From Marinobacter segnicrescens (lineage in GTDB: Bacteria; Pseudomonadota; Gammaproteobacteria; Pseudomonadales; Oleiphilaceae): DNA of 64,000 nt. The position numbers and the translations under genes are program-made. Under the pieces are notes generated by a model that was not told the DNA's origin, searched no databases, and saw nothing but the letters and a program-made list of their open reading frames with translations. Shown one piece after another: positions 46,879 to 55,578 of the stretch (its first letter is position 1; the number at the start of each line of letters is the position of its first letter). The stretch is taken from positions 167,777-231,776 of the forward strand of contig NZ_FOHZ01000003.1 in assembly GCF_900111555.1 (NCBI RefSeq). Reading direction: 5' to 3'.

Positions 46879-47706
46879 ATGGCGGTAGTTCGCCTGCTGA
46901 TCAGACTGACCTTTCTGCTGCTGGTATTGGGCGTAATTACCGCCGTTGCGCTGATGCTCCTGATGATGGACCGCCTGACCGGACGTCGTCATAACCGGTC
47001 GCCGGTGGCGCGGACCTGCTTTCTGGCCTGCTGCCGCTGTCTGGGTATTCACATTTCCGAATCAGGAACGCCGCCGGCAGAACCGGTATTGCTGCTTAGC
47101 AATCACATCTCCTGGACGGATATCCCTGTTCTGGGCGGACTGATGGAGATCCGCTTCCTGTCAAAAGCGGAGGTCGCCAGCTGGCCGTTGGTAGGCTGGC
47201 TGGCGCAGCAGGCCGGTACGATGTTTATCCGTCGGGGTGGCGGAGAGGCTGCCCAGCGCCGGCAGGATATCACCCGCACCCTCAAGGCAGGGCAGTCGGT
47301 TCTGGTATTCCCTGAAGGCACCACATCCGCAGGCCTTACGGTTCTGCCGTTTTTTCCTCGACTGATCGGTGCCGCCACGGCAGCCGAAGTGCCCATAGTG
47401 CCAGTGTCCATCGCCTACCTGCGGGAGGGTGAACCCTGTCATATCGCGCCGTTCACCGGTGACGATGAGTTCCACCATCACCTGCTGCGGCTACTGTCAG
47501 CCCCGGCACCGGAAGTTCGGGTGACCTGGCACCCGGCGATTACACCGGTCGCAGGCGTCAGCGCACGGGAACTGAGTGACCAGGTGCGGGAGGTGATCCT
47601 TGAAGGCTTACGCCGTAGCCATCAGGAAGCAGGCATAAGCGGCTGCCCGGCGGCCACCTCGTCGTCCGTGGCCTCCCGTACCGAGATGATCTCGAGGTCG
47701 AAGTAA
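46879..47706 (+). CDS. olsA: Lyso-ornithine lipid O-acyltransferase OlsA (PlsC family)
   Basis: OlsA acylates the hydroxyl group of lyso-ornithine lipid and may also use lysophosphatidic acid. I start at the ATG at 46879 after GGAGAG, giving 275 residues. An N-terminal membrane helix precedes the PlsC motifs: NHISWTDIPVL (the usual HxxxxD), FIRRGGGEAA and VFPEGTTSAG. It lies 23 bp after olsB. The last 85 bp overlap the end of the convergent FKBP gene, so the final 28 residues (Ser/Arg-rich) are unusual and may be a species-specific extension. Confidence 0.85.
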   Translation: MAVVRLLIRLTFLLLVLGVITAVALMLLMMDRLTGRRHNRSPVARTCFLACCRCLGIHISESGTPPAEPVLLLSNHISWTDIPVLGGLMEIRFLSKAEVASWPLVGWLAQQAGTMFIRRGGGEAAQRRQDITRTLKAGQSVLVFPEGTTSAGLTVLPFFPRLIGAATAAEVPIVPVSIAYLREGEPCHIAPFTGDDEFHHHLLRLLSAPAPEVRVTWHPAITPVAGVSARELSDQVREVILEGLRRSHQEAGISGCPAATSSSVASRTEMISRSK

Positions 47707-48089
47707 AGCGTGAAGCCCGCCAATGGGTGGTTCGCATCCACACGGATCAGGTTTCCGTCGATACCGACCACCTGAACCACCTGGGCTTCTTCACCCGTAT
47801 TTGTCTGGAACTTCATACCCACCTGCAGGTTCTCCACACCCTCAAATGCTGACCGCGGCACCTTGCGCACCAGCTCCGGGTTATGCTCACCATAGGCGAG
47901 TTCAGGGGGTACGGTAACCTCCAGGCAGTCGCCGGGACCACGGCCCCTCACGGCTTTCTGGATACCTTCGATAACATGGCTGGCGCCATCAAGGAAGGTC
48001 AGGGGCTCGCCGCCTTCTGAGGTGTCTACCACCTCGGCATTGCGGTTCTTGAGACGATAGTGGACCGTGTAGATCAATGGACGTTGCAT
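47622..48089 (-). CDS. FKBP-type peptidyl-prolyl isomerase, SlyD-like
   Basis: The 155 residues form an FKBP domain (TFLDGASHVIEGIQKAV, TVPPELAYGE) with an inserted IF chaperone flap (FQTNTGEEAQVVQVVG), followed by LAGFTLYFDLEI. The histidine/cysteine-rich metal-binding tail of true SlyD is missing, so it is closer to FkpB/SlpA or short SlyD proteins and should act as a cytoplasmic folding helper. Its start overlaps the stop of the upstream acetyl-CoA hydrolase gene by one base (TGATG), and its end overlaps olsA on the other strand. Confidence 0.9.
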   Translation of the reverse strand: MQRPLIYTVHYRLKNRNAEVVDTSEGGEPLTFLDGASHVIEGIQKAVRGRGPGDCLEVTVPPELAYGEHNPELVRKVPRSAFEGVENLQVGMKFQTNTGEEAQVVQVVGIDGNLIRVDANHPLAGFTLYFDLEIISVREATDDEVAAGQPLMPAS

Positions 48090-50074
48090 CAGTTAACGGT
48101 TTCTCCGGATGAATTCAGCGCGCCGGTCTGCTCCAGGGCAACGGTTAGCAGCCGGCGATTGAGTCGGGCCCCTGGCCCCCGCCCGGAGGCCAGGCCCATG
48201 CGCTCGAACCAGGGCTGCAATATTTCCTGGCTTACATCAGCCCTGACAGCCCTGGCGAAGGTGCGCAGCTTACCACGGGTGGTTGCCGTTGCCGACTTCA
48301 GCGCCTGCAACGCCCTGGCCAGCACCAACTCCTCGTCGGTAAAGTCACAACCGAATGGAAACGCCGGAAACGCGTCACCGTTGCCCACGGACGTCAGGGC
48401 CTCCCGGACATGCTCCGGAGTATTTTCCCGCCAGGAGGCGGGCAACTCGAAGTCCTTGCGCACCTTGCCCGCCGCCTTGGCCTCTTTCAGCAACGCTGGC
48501 TGAAACCGGGCATCAGCGATGCGGATCAGCGCAAGGTAGACCTCTTCATCCGGCTTGCCCCTCAGATCGGCCAGCCCGTATTCAGTAATCACAATATCCC
48601 TCAGGTGGCGGGGAATCGTGCAGTGACCATAGCCAAACACGATATTCGAGAGCGTCTCGCCACCACTCTCCCGGGTGCTGCGCAGGGTGATCACCGAGCG
48701 GGCCCCGGGCAGGTCGTGGGCCATAGCCACAAAGTTGTACTGCCCCCCGACACCACTGACAACACGGCCATCGTCCAGCCCGTCGGAAACCGCTGCTCCG
48801 GCCAGGGTGTGCATCATCGCTGAATTGATGAAGCGGGCATGGCGCCGCTGGGCGACCTTGAGACGCTGGCTACCAAAGCGATGGTCGTAAAGGTCATTGA
48901 TAAAGTTCACGCTGGTCATGGAGATCCTGGCCCGGCCCTCTTCATCCAGGTCTCGAAGCTGCTGGTAGAAGTCCGCAGGCCCCAGATAGAAGCCGCCATG
49001 CATGACCACACCGTCATCGGTCACCGGCTCTCCCCGGTTGGCCCGCTCCTGGGTGTCGGGGTCCTCGTAAACCTGACGCTTCAACACACCGGCCTTCATC
49101 AATTGGATAAAGCCATCCACCATCATCTCGCTGCAACCGTACAAACCTTCCCGGAATGGTCCGGTGTCCCCTTCAGCGGAAACGAACGGAAAGCGCGCAG
49201 CTACCTTGAGATGGTCGTATAACGCCTGCCACTGCTCATTATGACGGTGGCGGAGAATGGCGCTGTGCACTACCGCAGCGCCCAGGGACCCTATACCTAC
49301 CTGCAATGTTCCGCCATCCCGGAGCAGCGTGCTGGCGTAAAAGCCGATCAGGTGGTCTGGTGGGCTGATGGACTGCTGCGGCACCGGGAACAGGTCGTAG
49401 TCCGACTCTGGCTGTTTGAGTAACACGTCGAAATCGGAGCAAGGGATGGCCGCATGGTGGCCCAGCCAGGGCAGGTTCCGGTTCAGTTCTCCCACCACGG
49501 CCACCTTCTGCCCGGCCGTTTCCTGCTGGCGCAGTTGCGGCAGCAAGTCCAGTGTCAGGTCAGGGTTACAGCTCAGGCTAAGCGCCCCGCCCGGCTCCCG
49601 GGGTGGCGACACCATCTGGAAGACAACATTGATCCCCTGCGCCAGTAAATCCCGCACCGCATGGGTGTAATTGGTGCAGACGTAGTTGCGCTGCTGCTCT
49701 TCATTATCGAGGAAGCTGCCCGCCTTGAAGAAGAACTCGGACACTTTCACATTTGCCGGCAGCCTGCGCTCCATAACATCTCGAGCGTAGCGCAATTCCG
49801 GCACTTCGCCATAGAGCCTTGCCACGAAAGGACCGAGAAACCCCTGCTCCAGAGCTGAGCTGCCCTTCGGTGCCAACAGGGAGATTGCGGTTACGATGTG
49901 AAGATCAAGGGTCGGGTCATTGCAGGCCCGCTCGTAAAGTGCGTTAGCCAGCCTGACGGGCTTGCCCAGCCCCAGGGGCAGCCCCAGCACAATACGCTTG
50001 CCAACCCGCTCAATAACCGCATCCACACAGGCGTCAGCCGTGGGTGCCATGATGTCTTCCGGTATTTCAGACAT
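48089..50074 (-). CDS. Acetyl-CoA hydrolase/transferase family protein, long form
   Basis: The start is set at the ATG at 50074, with GGAGG about 12 bases upstream, giving 661 residues. The CoA-transferase fold is seen in LGLPLGLGKPVRLANALY at the N-terminus, in SGVGGQYNFVAMAH and in IVITEYGLADLRGK around residues 450-500. Related enzymes use acetyl-CoA or succinyl-CoA with acetate. The protein is about 150 residues longer than the typical 500-residue hydrolase, and the extra C-terminus (after DARFQPALL) has no motif I know. Substrate is not assignable. It is coupled to the FKBP gene. Confidence 0.82.
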   Translation of the reverse strand: MSEIPEDIMAPTADACVDAVIERVGKRIVLGLPLGLGKPVRLANALYERACNDPTLDLHIVTAISLLAPKGSSALEQGFLGPFVARLYGEVPELRYARDVMERRLPANVKVSEFFFKAGSFLDNEEQQRNYVCTNYTHAVRDLLAQGINVVFQMVSPPREPGGALSLSCNPDLTLDLLPQLRQQETAGQKVAVVGELNRNLPWLGHHAAIPCSDFDVLLKQPESDYDLFPVPQQSISPPDHLIGFYASTLLRDGGTLQVGIGSLGAAVVHSAILRHRHNEQWQALYDHLKVAARFPFVSAEGDTGPFREGLYGCSEMMVDGFIQLMKAGVLKRQVYEDPDTQERANRGEPVTDDGVVMHGGFYLGPADFYQQLRDLDEEGRARISMTSVNFINDLYDHRFGSQRLKVAQRRHARFINSAMMHTLAGAAVSDGLDDGRVVSGVGGQYNFVAMAHDLPGARSVITLRSTRESGGETLSNIVFGYGHCTIPRHLRDIVITEYGLADLRGKPDEEVYLALIRIADARFQPALLKEAKAAGKVRKDFELPASWRENTPEHVREALTSVGNGDAFPAFPFGCDFTDEELVLARALQALKSATATTRGKLRTFARAVRADVSQEILQPWFERMGLASGRGPGARLNRRLLTVALEQTGALNSSGETVN

Positions 50075-50171
50075 GGATAGATCACGCCTCCCTGGGTGCA
50101 AGCAATGGGAGGATCATCCCATGTCACCAGAAGGCTGACAAATCCGTTGAAGCGAGGTGATGAGCTGGGGC

Positions 50172-50492
50172 TCAGAAGTTCCAGCGCAGGTTGAGGGCAG
50201 CGCCTTCGTTGATCAGGGCGATGGAGTGGTCCGGCTGTGCGGATTCAGAGGCAAAACGGCGACCATGGCGATCGGCAGAGTCCGACAGGCGCCAGCTGAG
50301 CAGGCGGGAGCCCAGGTCCAGCAAGGCATCCTCGTCGTCATAGATAAAATCACCTGACATGCGATCCTGGATCTCCGAGGGATTACCATTATAGATTTCG
50401 GTGGGCAGAGCCTCTCGTTCACCCGCCTCAGCACGGACGACAAAGGCCACCGTATTCAGGATCAGAAGGGCAACGAAAAGGCGAAGGATCAT
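50172..50492 (-). CDS. Small secreted protein of unknown function
   Basis: The 106 residues begin with a clear signal peptide (MILRLFVALLILNTVAFVVRAEA, cleavage near residue 23). The mature protein is acidic and without cysteines, ending LINEGAALNLRWNF; the final aromatic residue is reminiscent of outer-membrane insertion signals but is too little to claim that. It stands alone between the acetyl-CoA hydrolase-family and Tas-like genes. I do not recognise it. The signal peptide makes a real gene likely. Confidence 0.6.
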   Translation of the reverse strand: MILRLFVALLILNTVAFVVRAEAGEREALPTEIYNGNPSEIQDRMSGDFIYDDEDALLDLGSRLLSWRLSDSADRHGRRFASESAQPDHSIALINEGAALNLRWNF

Positions 50493-50640
50493 GGGATTTC
50501 TGCCTGCGAAGTCACTTGTAAAATGGATTTAACAATTATGACCAAAGTCTAACGGTTTGCACACAGAACTCTGTGACTGGATGCACAGCAGAAGGGACGT
50601 TTCAGAAACAGTTTGTCTTTGAATGTAACAAAATGTATCC

Positions 50641-50701
50641 ACCCCGGAAACAGGTCACAGACGACCTGCGCCGGGGTACTCAACAGGCCATCCTGGCCTG
50701 T
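50641..50701 (-). terminator. Hairpins downstream of the Tas-like gene
   Basis: ACAGGCCA-TCC-TGGCCTGT (50683-50701) is a perfect 8-bp hairpin. Beside it a nested structure pairs ACCCCGG with CCGGGGT and AGGTC with GACCT (50641-50677). They lie just past the stop on the minus strand. The nearest T-rich stretch (ATTTTGTT) is not directly adjacent. Confidence 0.5.
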
Positions 50702-50716
50702 CGGCAAGGTGGGTTT

Positions 50717-51754
50717 TCACGGGCAGGGGTAGGTAAATTCCTGGTGCAGTCCTTCCAATGCATCGAGCACCTCATCGCTGAGGCTGATGCTCACCGAATC
50801 CATGTTCTCCCGCAGCTGTTCCATGGTAGTGGCCCCAATAATATTGCTGGTTACAAAGCGGCGGCTGTTCACCCAGGCCAGGGCCAGGTGTGCCGGTGTC
50901 AGACCATGGGCTCTGGCCAGGTCGCAATACGCGCGGATGGCCTTTTCGGCACGTTCGCCCTGGTAGCGGACGAAGCGTTTGAATAGGGTAATCCGTGCGT
51001 TCTCCGGCCGCTGACCGTCCAGGTACTTGCCGGTGAGCATGCCGAACGCCAGCGGCGAATAGGCCAGCAGGCCGACATCTTCACGGTGGGCCACTTCCGC
51101 CAGGCCCTGCTCGAAAGTCCGGTTCAGCAGGTTATAGGGATTCTGGATGGACACCGGACGGGGCCAGCCATTCTGCTCGGCCAGCTGCAGGTACTTCATG
51201 GTGCCCCAGGGCGTTTCATTGGACAGGCCGATGTGGCGGACCTTGCCTTCCTGCACCAGCTCATGGAGGGCGTCCAGGGTTTCCTCGATGGGCGTGAAAT
51301 CCTCGTCCTCGCGATGACGGTAACCCAGCTTGCCGAAGAAATTGGTATTCCGGTCCGGCCAATGCACCTGGTACAGATCGATGTAGTCCGTCTGCAGTCG
51401 TTTGAGGCTGGCATCACAGGCTTCGCGGATGTGTTCCCGGGTCAGGCGCGGGCCGTTACGCAGGTAGGTGAGCCCGTTGCCGGGACCTGCCACCTTCGAG
51501 GCTATTACCAGGTCATCCCGGCGTCCCCGACGTGCCAGCCAGTTACCCAGGTATTGTTCGGTCAGACCCTGGGTTTCAGCCTTCGGCGGGACCGGGTACA
51601 TTTCTGCAGCATCGATGAAGTTGATGCCTTCACCGGTAGCGTAGTCCAGTTGCTCGAAGGCTTCCTGCTCGGTGTTCTGCTCCCCCCAGGTCATGGTGCC
51701 CAGGCAGATCAGGCTCACGTCCAGGTCGGTACGGCCCAGTCTTCGCTTTTCCAT
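50717..51754 (-). CDS. Tas-like aldo/keto reductase
   Basis: The 345-residue protein is a NADP(H)-dependent oxidoreductase closely resembling E. coli Tas. It begins at ATG 51754 after AGGAGGAAGG. The sequence shows GTMTWGEQNTEQEAFEQLD, the active-site segment FIDAAEMYPVPP (Asp and Tyr), ASKVAGPG (Lys), VHWPDRN (His) and the cofactor-binding IGATTMEQL. Tas suppressed a tyrosine auxotrophy under starvation, but its physiological substrate is unknown. It is transcribed alone. Confidence 0.92.
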   Translation of the reverse strand: MEKRRLGRTDLDVSLICLGTMTWGEQNTEQEAFEQLDYATGEGINFIDAAEMYPVPPKAETQGLTEQYLGNWLARRGRRDDLVIASKVAGPGNGLTYLRNGPRLTREHIREACDASLKRLQTDYIDLYQVHWPDRNTNFFGKLGYRHREDEDFTPIEETLDALHELVQEGKVRHIGLSNETPWGTMKYLQLAEQNGWPRPVSIQNPYNLLNRTFEQGLAEVAHREDVGLLAYSPLAFGMLTGKYLDGQRPENARITLFKRFVRYQGERAEKAIRAYCDLARAHGLTPAHLALAWVNSRRFVTSNIIGATTMEQLRENMDSVSISLSDEVLDALEGLHQEFTYPCP

Positions 51755-51823
51755 CCTTCCTCCTACGGCTTGGTTAATCTCACTCTGCACGCCCGGGTCA
51801 GTCCTGGCGTGGGTTTCAAGGGA

Positions 51824-51856
51824 ATGTCACAACACTGAAGTCTGACGGTCATATTT
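51824..51856 (+). promoter_or_regulatory. Weak Pho-box-like element upstream of the glycosyltransferase
   Basis: Three 11-base units in register, ATGTCACAACA, CTGAAGTCTGA and CGGTCATATTT, resemble PhoB half sites; the first and third are good and the middle one poor. The element ends about 97 bases before the ATG. Confidence 0.3.
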
Positions 51857-51953
51857 GATTTCCATAGTGAGTATATGGAAAACAAGTCAGTTGTCTCGTT
51901 AATGGACCAAGAGGTTAACCGCAACCACCCGAATCATCCAGCAAGGTCTCTGA

Positions 51954-53171
51954 ATGAACACAGTCAGTAGTCAGCCCCCTCCTCGCCGGATCACGATCGT
52001 CTCGGAAACCTTTGCTCCGGAGATCAACGGGGTGGCCAACACCCTGAAACAGCTGTGCCGGGGGCTGTGTACTCGGGGCCATGAGGTACAGGTGGTACGA
52101 CCAGCCCAGACCGGGGACAAGGGCGTAGGTGAGCTCCCAGAGCCTGGCATTGTCTTGCACCATGACCTGGTGCGGGTAGCAGGCCTGCCCCTGCCAGGCT
52201 ACCCGGGCCTGCAAGTCGGGCTGACTCGCCGGCGGCGACTATCTGACCTGTGGCGGCAGAAGCGTCCTGACCTGGTATACGTAGCGACCCAGGGCCCGCT
52301 CGGGGTGGTGGCAGTTGCCGCCGCCAGGGAATTGGGCATTCCGGTTTGCTCGGGCTTTCATACCAACTTCCACAGCTACAGCCGGCATTACCATGCGGCC
52401 TTCCTCTCACGCCTGCTGGAACGCTACGGGCGCTGGTTTCACAACCGCACCGCCCTCACCCTGGTACCGACCCGGGCCATGGCAGCGCGGATCCAGGCAA
52501 TGGGAATCCATCCCGTGGGGCTCTGGAGCCGGGGCGTCGACTGCCAGCTGTTCGCTCCCGGCAAACGGGACCCGGGGTTACGTGAGGCCTGGGGGCTGCA
52601 GCCACAGGACCGGGCGGTACTCTACGTGGGCAGGCTCGCATCAGAGAAGAACCTGCAGCTGGCCGTCTCCTGTTTCGAGCGGGTACGCGCCCTGCACCCG
52701 AAGGCAAGGTTCGTGCTGGTCGGTGACGGGCCGCAACGCAGGCGACTGCAGGCCAGGCATCCCGACTACATTTTCTGCGGTGTCCGCAAGGGGGAAGACC
52801 TGGCCCGGCACTATGCCTCCGGCGACCTGTTCCTGTTCCCCAGCAAGACCGACACTTTCGGCAATGTGGTGACAGAAGCCATGGCCAGCGGGCTGGCGGT
52901 GGTGGCCTTTGACGATGCGGCGGCCAGTGAGCATATCCGTCACCAGGAGAACGGCATGATCGCCGCCCTGGACGATGATGAGGCCTTTGTAGAACACGCC
53001 TTGACCCTGGCCCAGCAGAACACCTTGCTGGGCAACATCCGCCAACAGGCGCGACTGGATGCACTGGACCTTGACTGGGCCAGCCAGGTGGAGCAATTCG
53101 AACAACTCACCCTCACCCTCAAGAGGAGGGACCGCTGCCATGCCGTCACCCCGGGTATCCCGCTTCTTTGA
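51954..53171 (+). CDS. Family 4 glycosyltransferase
   Basis: The 405 residues form a GT-B glycosyltransferase. The N-terminal acceptor domain starts IVSETFAPEINGVANTLKQL and includes GFHTNFHSYSRHY. The C-terminal nucleotide-sugar domain has LYVGRLASEKNL, FVLVGDGPQRRRL and the signature TDTFGNVVTEAMASG. It resembles mannosyl- or glucosyltransferases that act on diacylglycerol or phosphatidylinositol lipids, but donor and acceptor cannot be read from the sequence. The final 32 bp overlap the PAP2 gene, whose ribosome binding site lies inside it, so the two products are probably made together. Confidence 0.87.
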   Translation: MNTVSSQPPPRRITIVSETFAPEINGVANTLKQLCRGLCTRGHEVQVVRPAQTGDKGVGELPEPGIVLHHDLVRVAGLPLPGYPGLQVGLTRRRRLSDLWRQKRPDLVYVATQGPLGVVAVAAARELGIPVCSGFHTNFHSYSRHYHAAFLSRLLERYGRWFHNRTALTLVPTRAMAARIQAMGIHPVGLWSRGVDCQLFAPGKRDPGLREAWGLQPQDRAVLYVGRLASEKNLQLAVSCFERVRALHPKARFVLVGDGPQRRRLQARHPDYIFCGVRKGEDLARHYASGDLFLFPSKTDTFGNVVTEAMASGLAVVAFDDAAASEHIRHQENGMIAALDDDEAFVEHALTLAQQNTLLGNIRQQARLDALDLDWASQVEQFEQLTLTLKRRDRCHAVTPGIPLL

Positions 53172-53721
53172 CCAGGTCGACCAGGCGGAATTTGCCTTCT
53201 GCCGGATGATTAACAGCAGCCTGCGCTTTCGGCCGGTCACCATGCTGTTCCAGGTGGTCAGCCGGCTCGGGGACGGTTGGCTCTGGTATGCGCTGATCCT
53301 GTCCCTGCCGCTGATGTATCCGGATGAAGGGCTGGCGATTGCGTTGCTGATGACCGGCGCCGGGCTCACCTGCACCCTCACCTACAAATGCCTCAAGCGA
53401 ACCCTGGTGCGGGAGCGACCCTTTATCTCATTCCCGGTTATCCATTGTGGTACACCGCCGCTGGACCGCTACAGCTTTCCCTCGGGCCACACACTTCATG
53501 CGGTCTGCTTCACCACCGTACTGGCACTGACCCTGCCGGCGCTGGCCCTTGTGGTACTCCCGTTTACCCTGGCGGTGGCAGCGTCGCGGGTTGTGCTCGG
53601 ACTGCACTACCCCAGCGATGTCCTGGCCGGCGCGCTGGTTGGTGGCGTGATGGGCGTAGTCTGGGTGGCGCTGGGTGCAGGGCCGCTGCTGGCATGGTTT
53701 GGCACAGTCGCGGCAGGTTGA
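53140..53721 (+). CDS. PAP2-family membrane phosphatase
   Basis: The start is the ATG at 53140, preceded by AAGAGGAGGG within the glycosyltransferase gene. The 193 residues have about five membrane helices and the three phosphatase motifs: KCLKRTLVRERP, SFPSGHTLHAV and SRVVLGLHYPSDV. Substrates of the family are phosphatidic acid, phosphatidylglycerol phosphate or undecaprenyl pyrophosphate. Coupling to a glycosyltransferase makes a lipid phosphate likely. It converges with dinB. Confidence 0.9.
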   Translation: MPSPRVSRFFDQVDQAEFAFCRMINSSLRFRPVTMLFQVVSRLGDGWLWYALILSLPLMYPDEGLAIALLMTGAGLTCTLTYKCLKRTLVRERPFISFPVIHCGTPPLDRYSFPSGHTLHAVCFTTVLALTLPALALVVLPFTLAVAASRVVLGLHYPSDVLAGALVGGVMGVVWVALGAGPLLAWFGTVAAG

Positions 53722-53740
53722 GAGCACTTGCTGGCCGGGC

Positions 53741-54805
53741 CTATTCGAACAGTCGTAACTGGGTAATCGGCGCGCTGTCTTCCCGGAACCTTACCCCTAC
53801 GCCGAGCAGACGAACAGGCCGGTGTTCGTCTGTCACCAGTTCATCGAGCAGGGGCAGGAACTCCCCGGCTACCGGCATGGCGTCCGGCCCCGGCTCTCTT
53901 ACCCGCTCCAGGGTGTGGGTAGAGAAATCGCTGTAGCGGACCTTGATAAACAGTTTGTGCAGGGGCTTGTGACTGCCCTTACGCTCCAGCCGGCGGTGCA
54001 AGTCGTCCACGAGGCTTGTCATGACCTGCTGGCAGGCCTCCTTGCCCGGCAGGTCCCGGGAGAAAGTGCGCTCGACACTGACCGACTTGGCCACCCGTGT
54101 AACGACCACCGGGCGGTCATCCCGGCCATGGGCCATATGCCAAAGGCGAAGGCCCTGTTTGCCGAACAGCCGGACCAGCTCTGCTTCACCGGCCTCCCTG
54201 AGGTCACCGCAGGTCTGCAGGCCCCGGTCATTGAGCTTGCCGGCGGTAACAGGCCCGACTCCGGACAGTTTTTCCACCGGCAATACCTTGACGAAATCAT
54301 CCACCTGTTCCGGGGTAATCACGAACAGGCCGTCCGGTTTGTTCCAGTCGCTGGCGATCTTGGCCAGGAACTTGTTCGGGGCGACGCCGGCGGACACGGT
54401 AATCCCGATACGCTCCCACACCTGCTGGCGAATATGGCGGGCCATCAGGGTGGCGCTGCCCTGGAAGGCCTCCACCTCACTGACATCCAGGAAGGCCTCA
54501 TCCAGCGACAGGGGTTCCACCAGGTCGGTCAGCTCCCGGAAGATGGCCATCACCTGGCGGGAGACCTCCCGGTAGCGGGGCATGTCCAGGGGCACCATGA
54601 CCAGCTCCGGGCACAAGCGCCGGGCCTCGCCCCCGGGCATGGCGGAGCGCACACCGAAGGCCCGGGCGCGGTAGTTGCAGGTGGTCACCACGCCGCGTCC
54701 ACTCTGGCCACCCACGGCAATGGGTACCTCCCGTAATGAGGGATCGTCCCGCATTTCTACCGCGGCATAGAAACAGTCGCAGTCGATGTGGATGATCTTG
54801 CGCAC
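53741..54805 (-). CDS. dinB: DNA polymerase IV
   Basis: DinB is the SOS-induced Y-family translesion polymerase. The 354 residues start at a GTG ([18 protein letters not shown], with the first catalytic Asp at residue 8) and contain the SLDEAFLDV catalytic pair near residue 103. The helix-hairpin-helix region ([13 protein letters not shown]), the little finger domain and a terminal beta-clamp-binding motif QLRLF follow. A LexA box and matching promoter lie directly upstream. Confidence 0.97.
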   Translation of the reverse strand: MRKIIHIDCDCFYAAVEMRDDPSLREVPIAVGGQSGRGVVTTCNYRARAFGVRSAMPGGEARRLCPELVMVPLDMPRYREVSRQVMAIFRELTDLVEPLSLDEAFLDVSEVEAFQGSATLMARHIRQQVWERIGITVSAGVAPNKFLAKIASDWNKPDGLFVITPEQVDDFVKVLPVEKLSGVGPVTAGKLNDRGLQTCGDLREAGEAELVRLFGKQGLRLWHMAHGRDDRPVVVTRVAKSVSVERTFSRDLPGKEACQQVMTSLVDDLHRRLERKGSHKPLHKLFIKVRYSDFSTHTLERVREPGPDAMPVAGEFLPLLDELVTDEHRPVRLLGVGVRFREDSAPITQLRLFE

Positions 54806-54821
54806 CAGGTTACGGCAGCCT

Positions 54822-54837
54822 CTGTATAAACGTACAG
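54822..54837. promoter_or_regulatory. LexA box
   Basis: CTGTATAAACGTACAG fits the gammaproteobacterial SOS operator CTG-N10-CAG with an additional T/A pair at each end of the core. It starts 16 bases before the dinB GTG and covers the expected transcription start. It lies between dinB and the divergent DUF1244 gene. Confidence 0.88.
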
Positions 54838-54843
54838 CCTTGT

Positions 54844-54872
54844 ATCTTACGCGCTGTTGCCGAGAATGTCAG
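54844..54872 (-). promoter_or_regulatory. dinB promoter
   Basis: On the minus strand CTGACA and TAAGAT are spaced by exactly 17 bases. The -10 ends 6 bases before the LexA box, so LexA would block the start site. Confidence 0.65.
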
Positions 54873-54910
54873 ACATTTGCAGGCCATTCCCGGCACAGGA
54901 ACCTGAAACC

Positions 54911-55204
54911 ATGAACAATGAATTTTCCGGCCAGACCCGCACCGAGATCGAGGCGGCGGCCTTCCGCCGGCTGGTCAGCCATCTGCAGACCCATACCGAG
55001 GTCCAGAACATCGACCTGATGAACCTGGCCGGCTTCTGCCGCAACTGCCTGTCCAAATGGATGCGATCCGAGGCAGAAGAGCGCGGCATCGCACTGACCG
55101 ATGCCGAAGCGCGGGAGCATATCTATGGTATGCCCTACGACGACTGGAAAGCCAGGTATCAGCAGGGCCCGAAACAGCCCCATAGCGGAGACCACAGGGA
55201 ATGA
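54911..55204 (+). CDS. DUF1244-family protein
   Basis: The 97 residues start at the ATG at 54911, with AGGA upstream. The family hallmark is visible: VQNIDLMNLAGFCRNCLSKW, with two cysteines three apart, then YGMPYDDWKARYQ. The family is conserved in proteobacteria and has structures but no known role. The cysteine pair could bind a metal or be redox-active. It overlaps hopJ by 4 bp (ATGA) and is the first gene of the unit leading to minCDE. Confidence 0.85.
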   Translation: MNNEFSGQTRTEIEAAAFRRLVSHLQTHTEVQNIDLMNLAGFCRNCLSKWMRSEAEERGIALTDAEAREHIYGMPYDDWKARYQQGPKQPHSGDHRE

Positions 55205-55578
55205 ACATCAATGAAGCCGTCCGCATTCACCTCGCATCCCTGGCGGCCGGCCACTCGGACTTCGAGGACACCCTCGCACTGGTTGGCCGGTACTTTGATT
55301 ACTCGCCCACTGGTTTCCGTAATGGGCCGCTGTACAATGCCGCCGGCGAGAACGAGGGTTCCTGCAAGGTGTTTGCCCTGGCCCAGTTCAGCAACCTGAA
55401 CGAGGCCCAGGCCCTGGCACTGTTCGGCCGTCACTATCGTGATGTGCTTGACGACCCGGCCGGCAGCAGCCATGGCAATATTCGTCAGTTCATGGCCACC
55501 GGTTGGTCCGGTATCGCTTTCGATGGCCCGGCCCTGAGGCCCCAGACCACATCCACAATCCAGGACACGCAAGCATGA
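55201..55578 (+). CDS. HopJ-family protein (type III effector-like domain)
   Basis: The 125 residues match the HopJ domain family: SDFEDTLALVGRYFDYSPTG, then FRNGPLYNAAGENEGSCKVF and ALFGRHYRDVL. The name comes from a Pseudomonas syringae effector, but most members are in free-living bacteria with no type III secretion system, and none is seen here. It has ATGA overlaps with both DUF1244 and minC, so it behaves as a housekeeping operon member. Confidence 0.87.
   Translation: MNINEAVRIHLASLAAGHSDFEDTLALVGRYFDYSPTGFRNGPLYNAAGENEGSCKVFALAQFSNLNEAQALALFGRHYRDVLDDPAGSSHGNIRQFMATGWSGIAFDGPALRPQTTSTIQDTQA

Noticed and set aside
55201..55578. HopJ as evidence of a type III secretion system or pathogenic lifestyle
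   Set aside because: No secretion or chaperone genes are nearby and the gene is embedded in a division operon; the name is historical.
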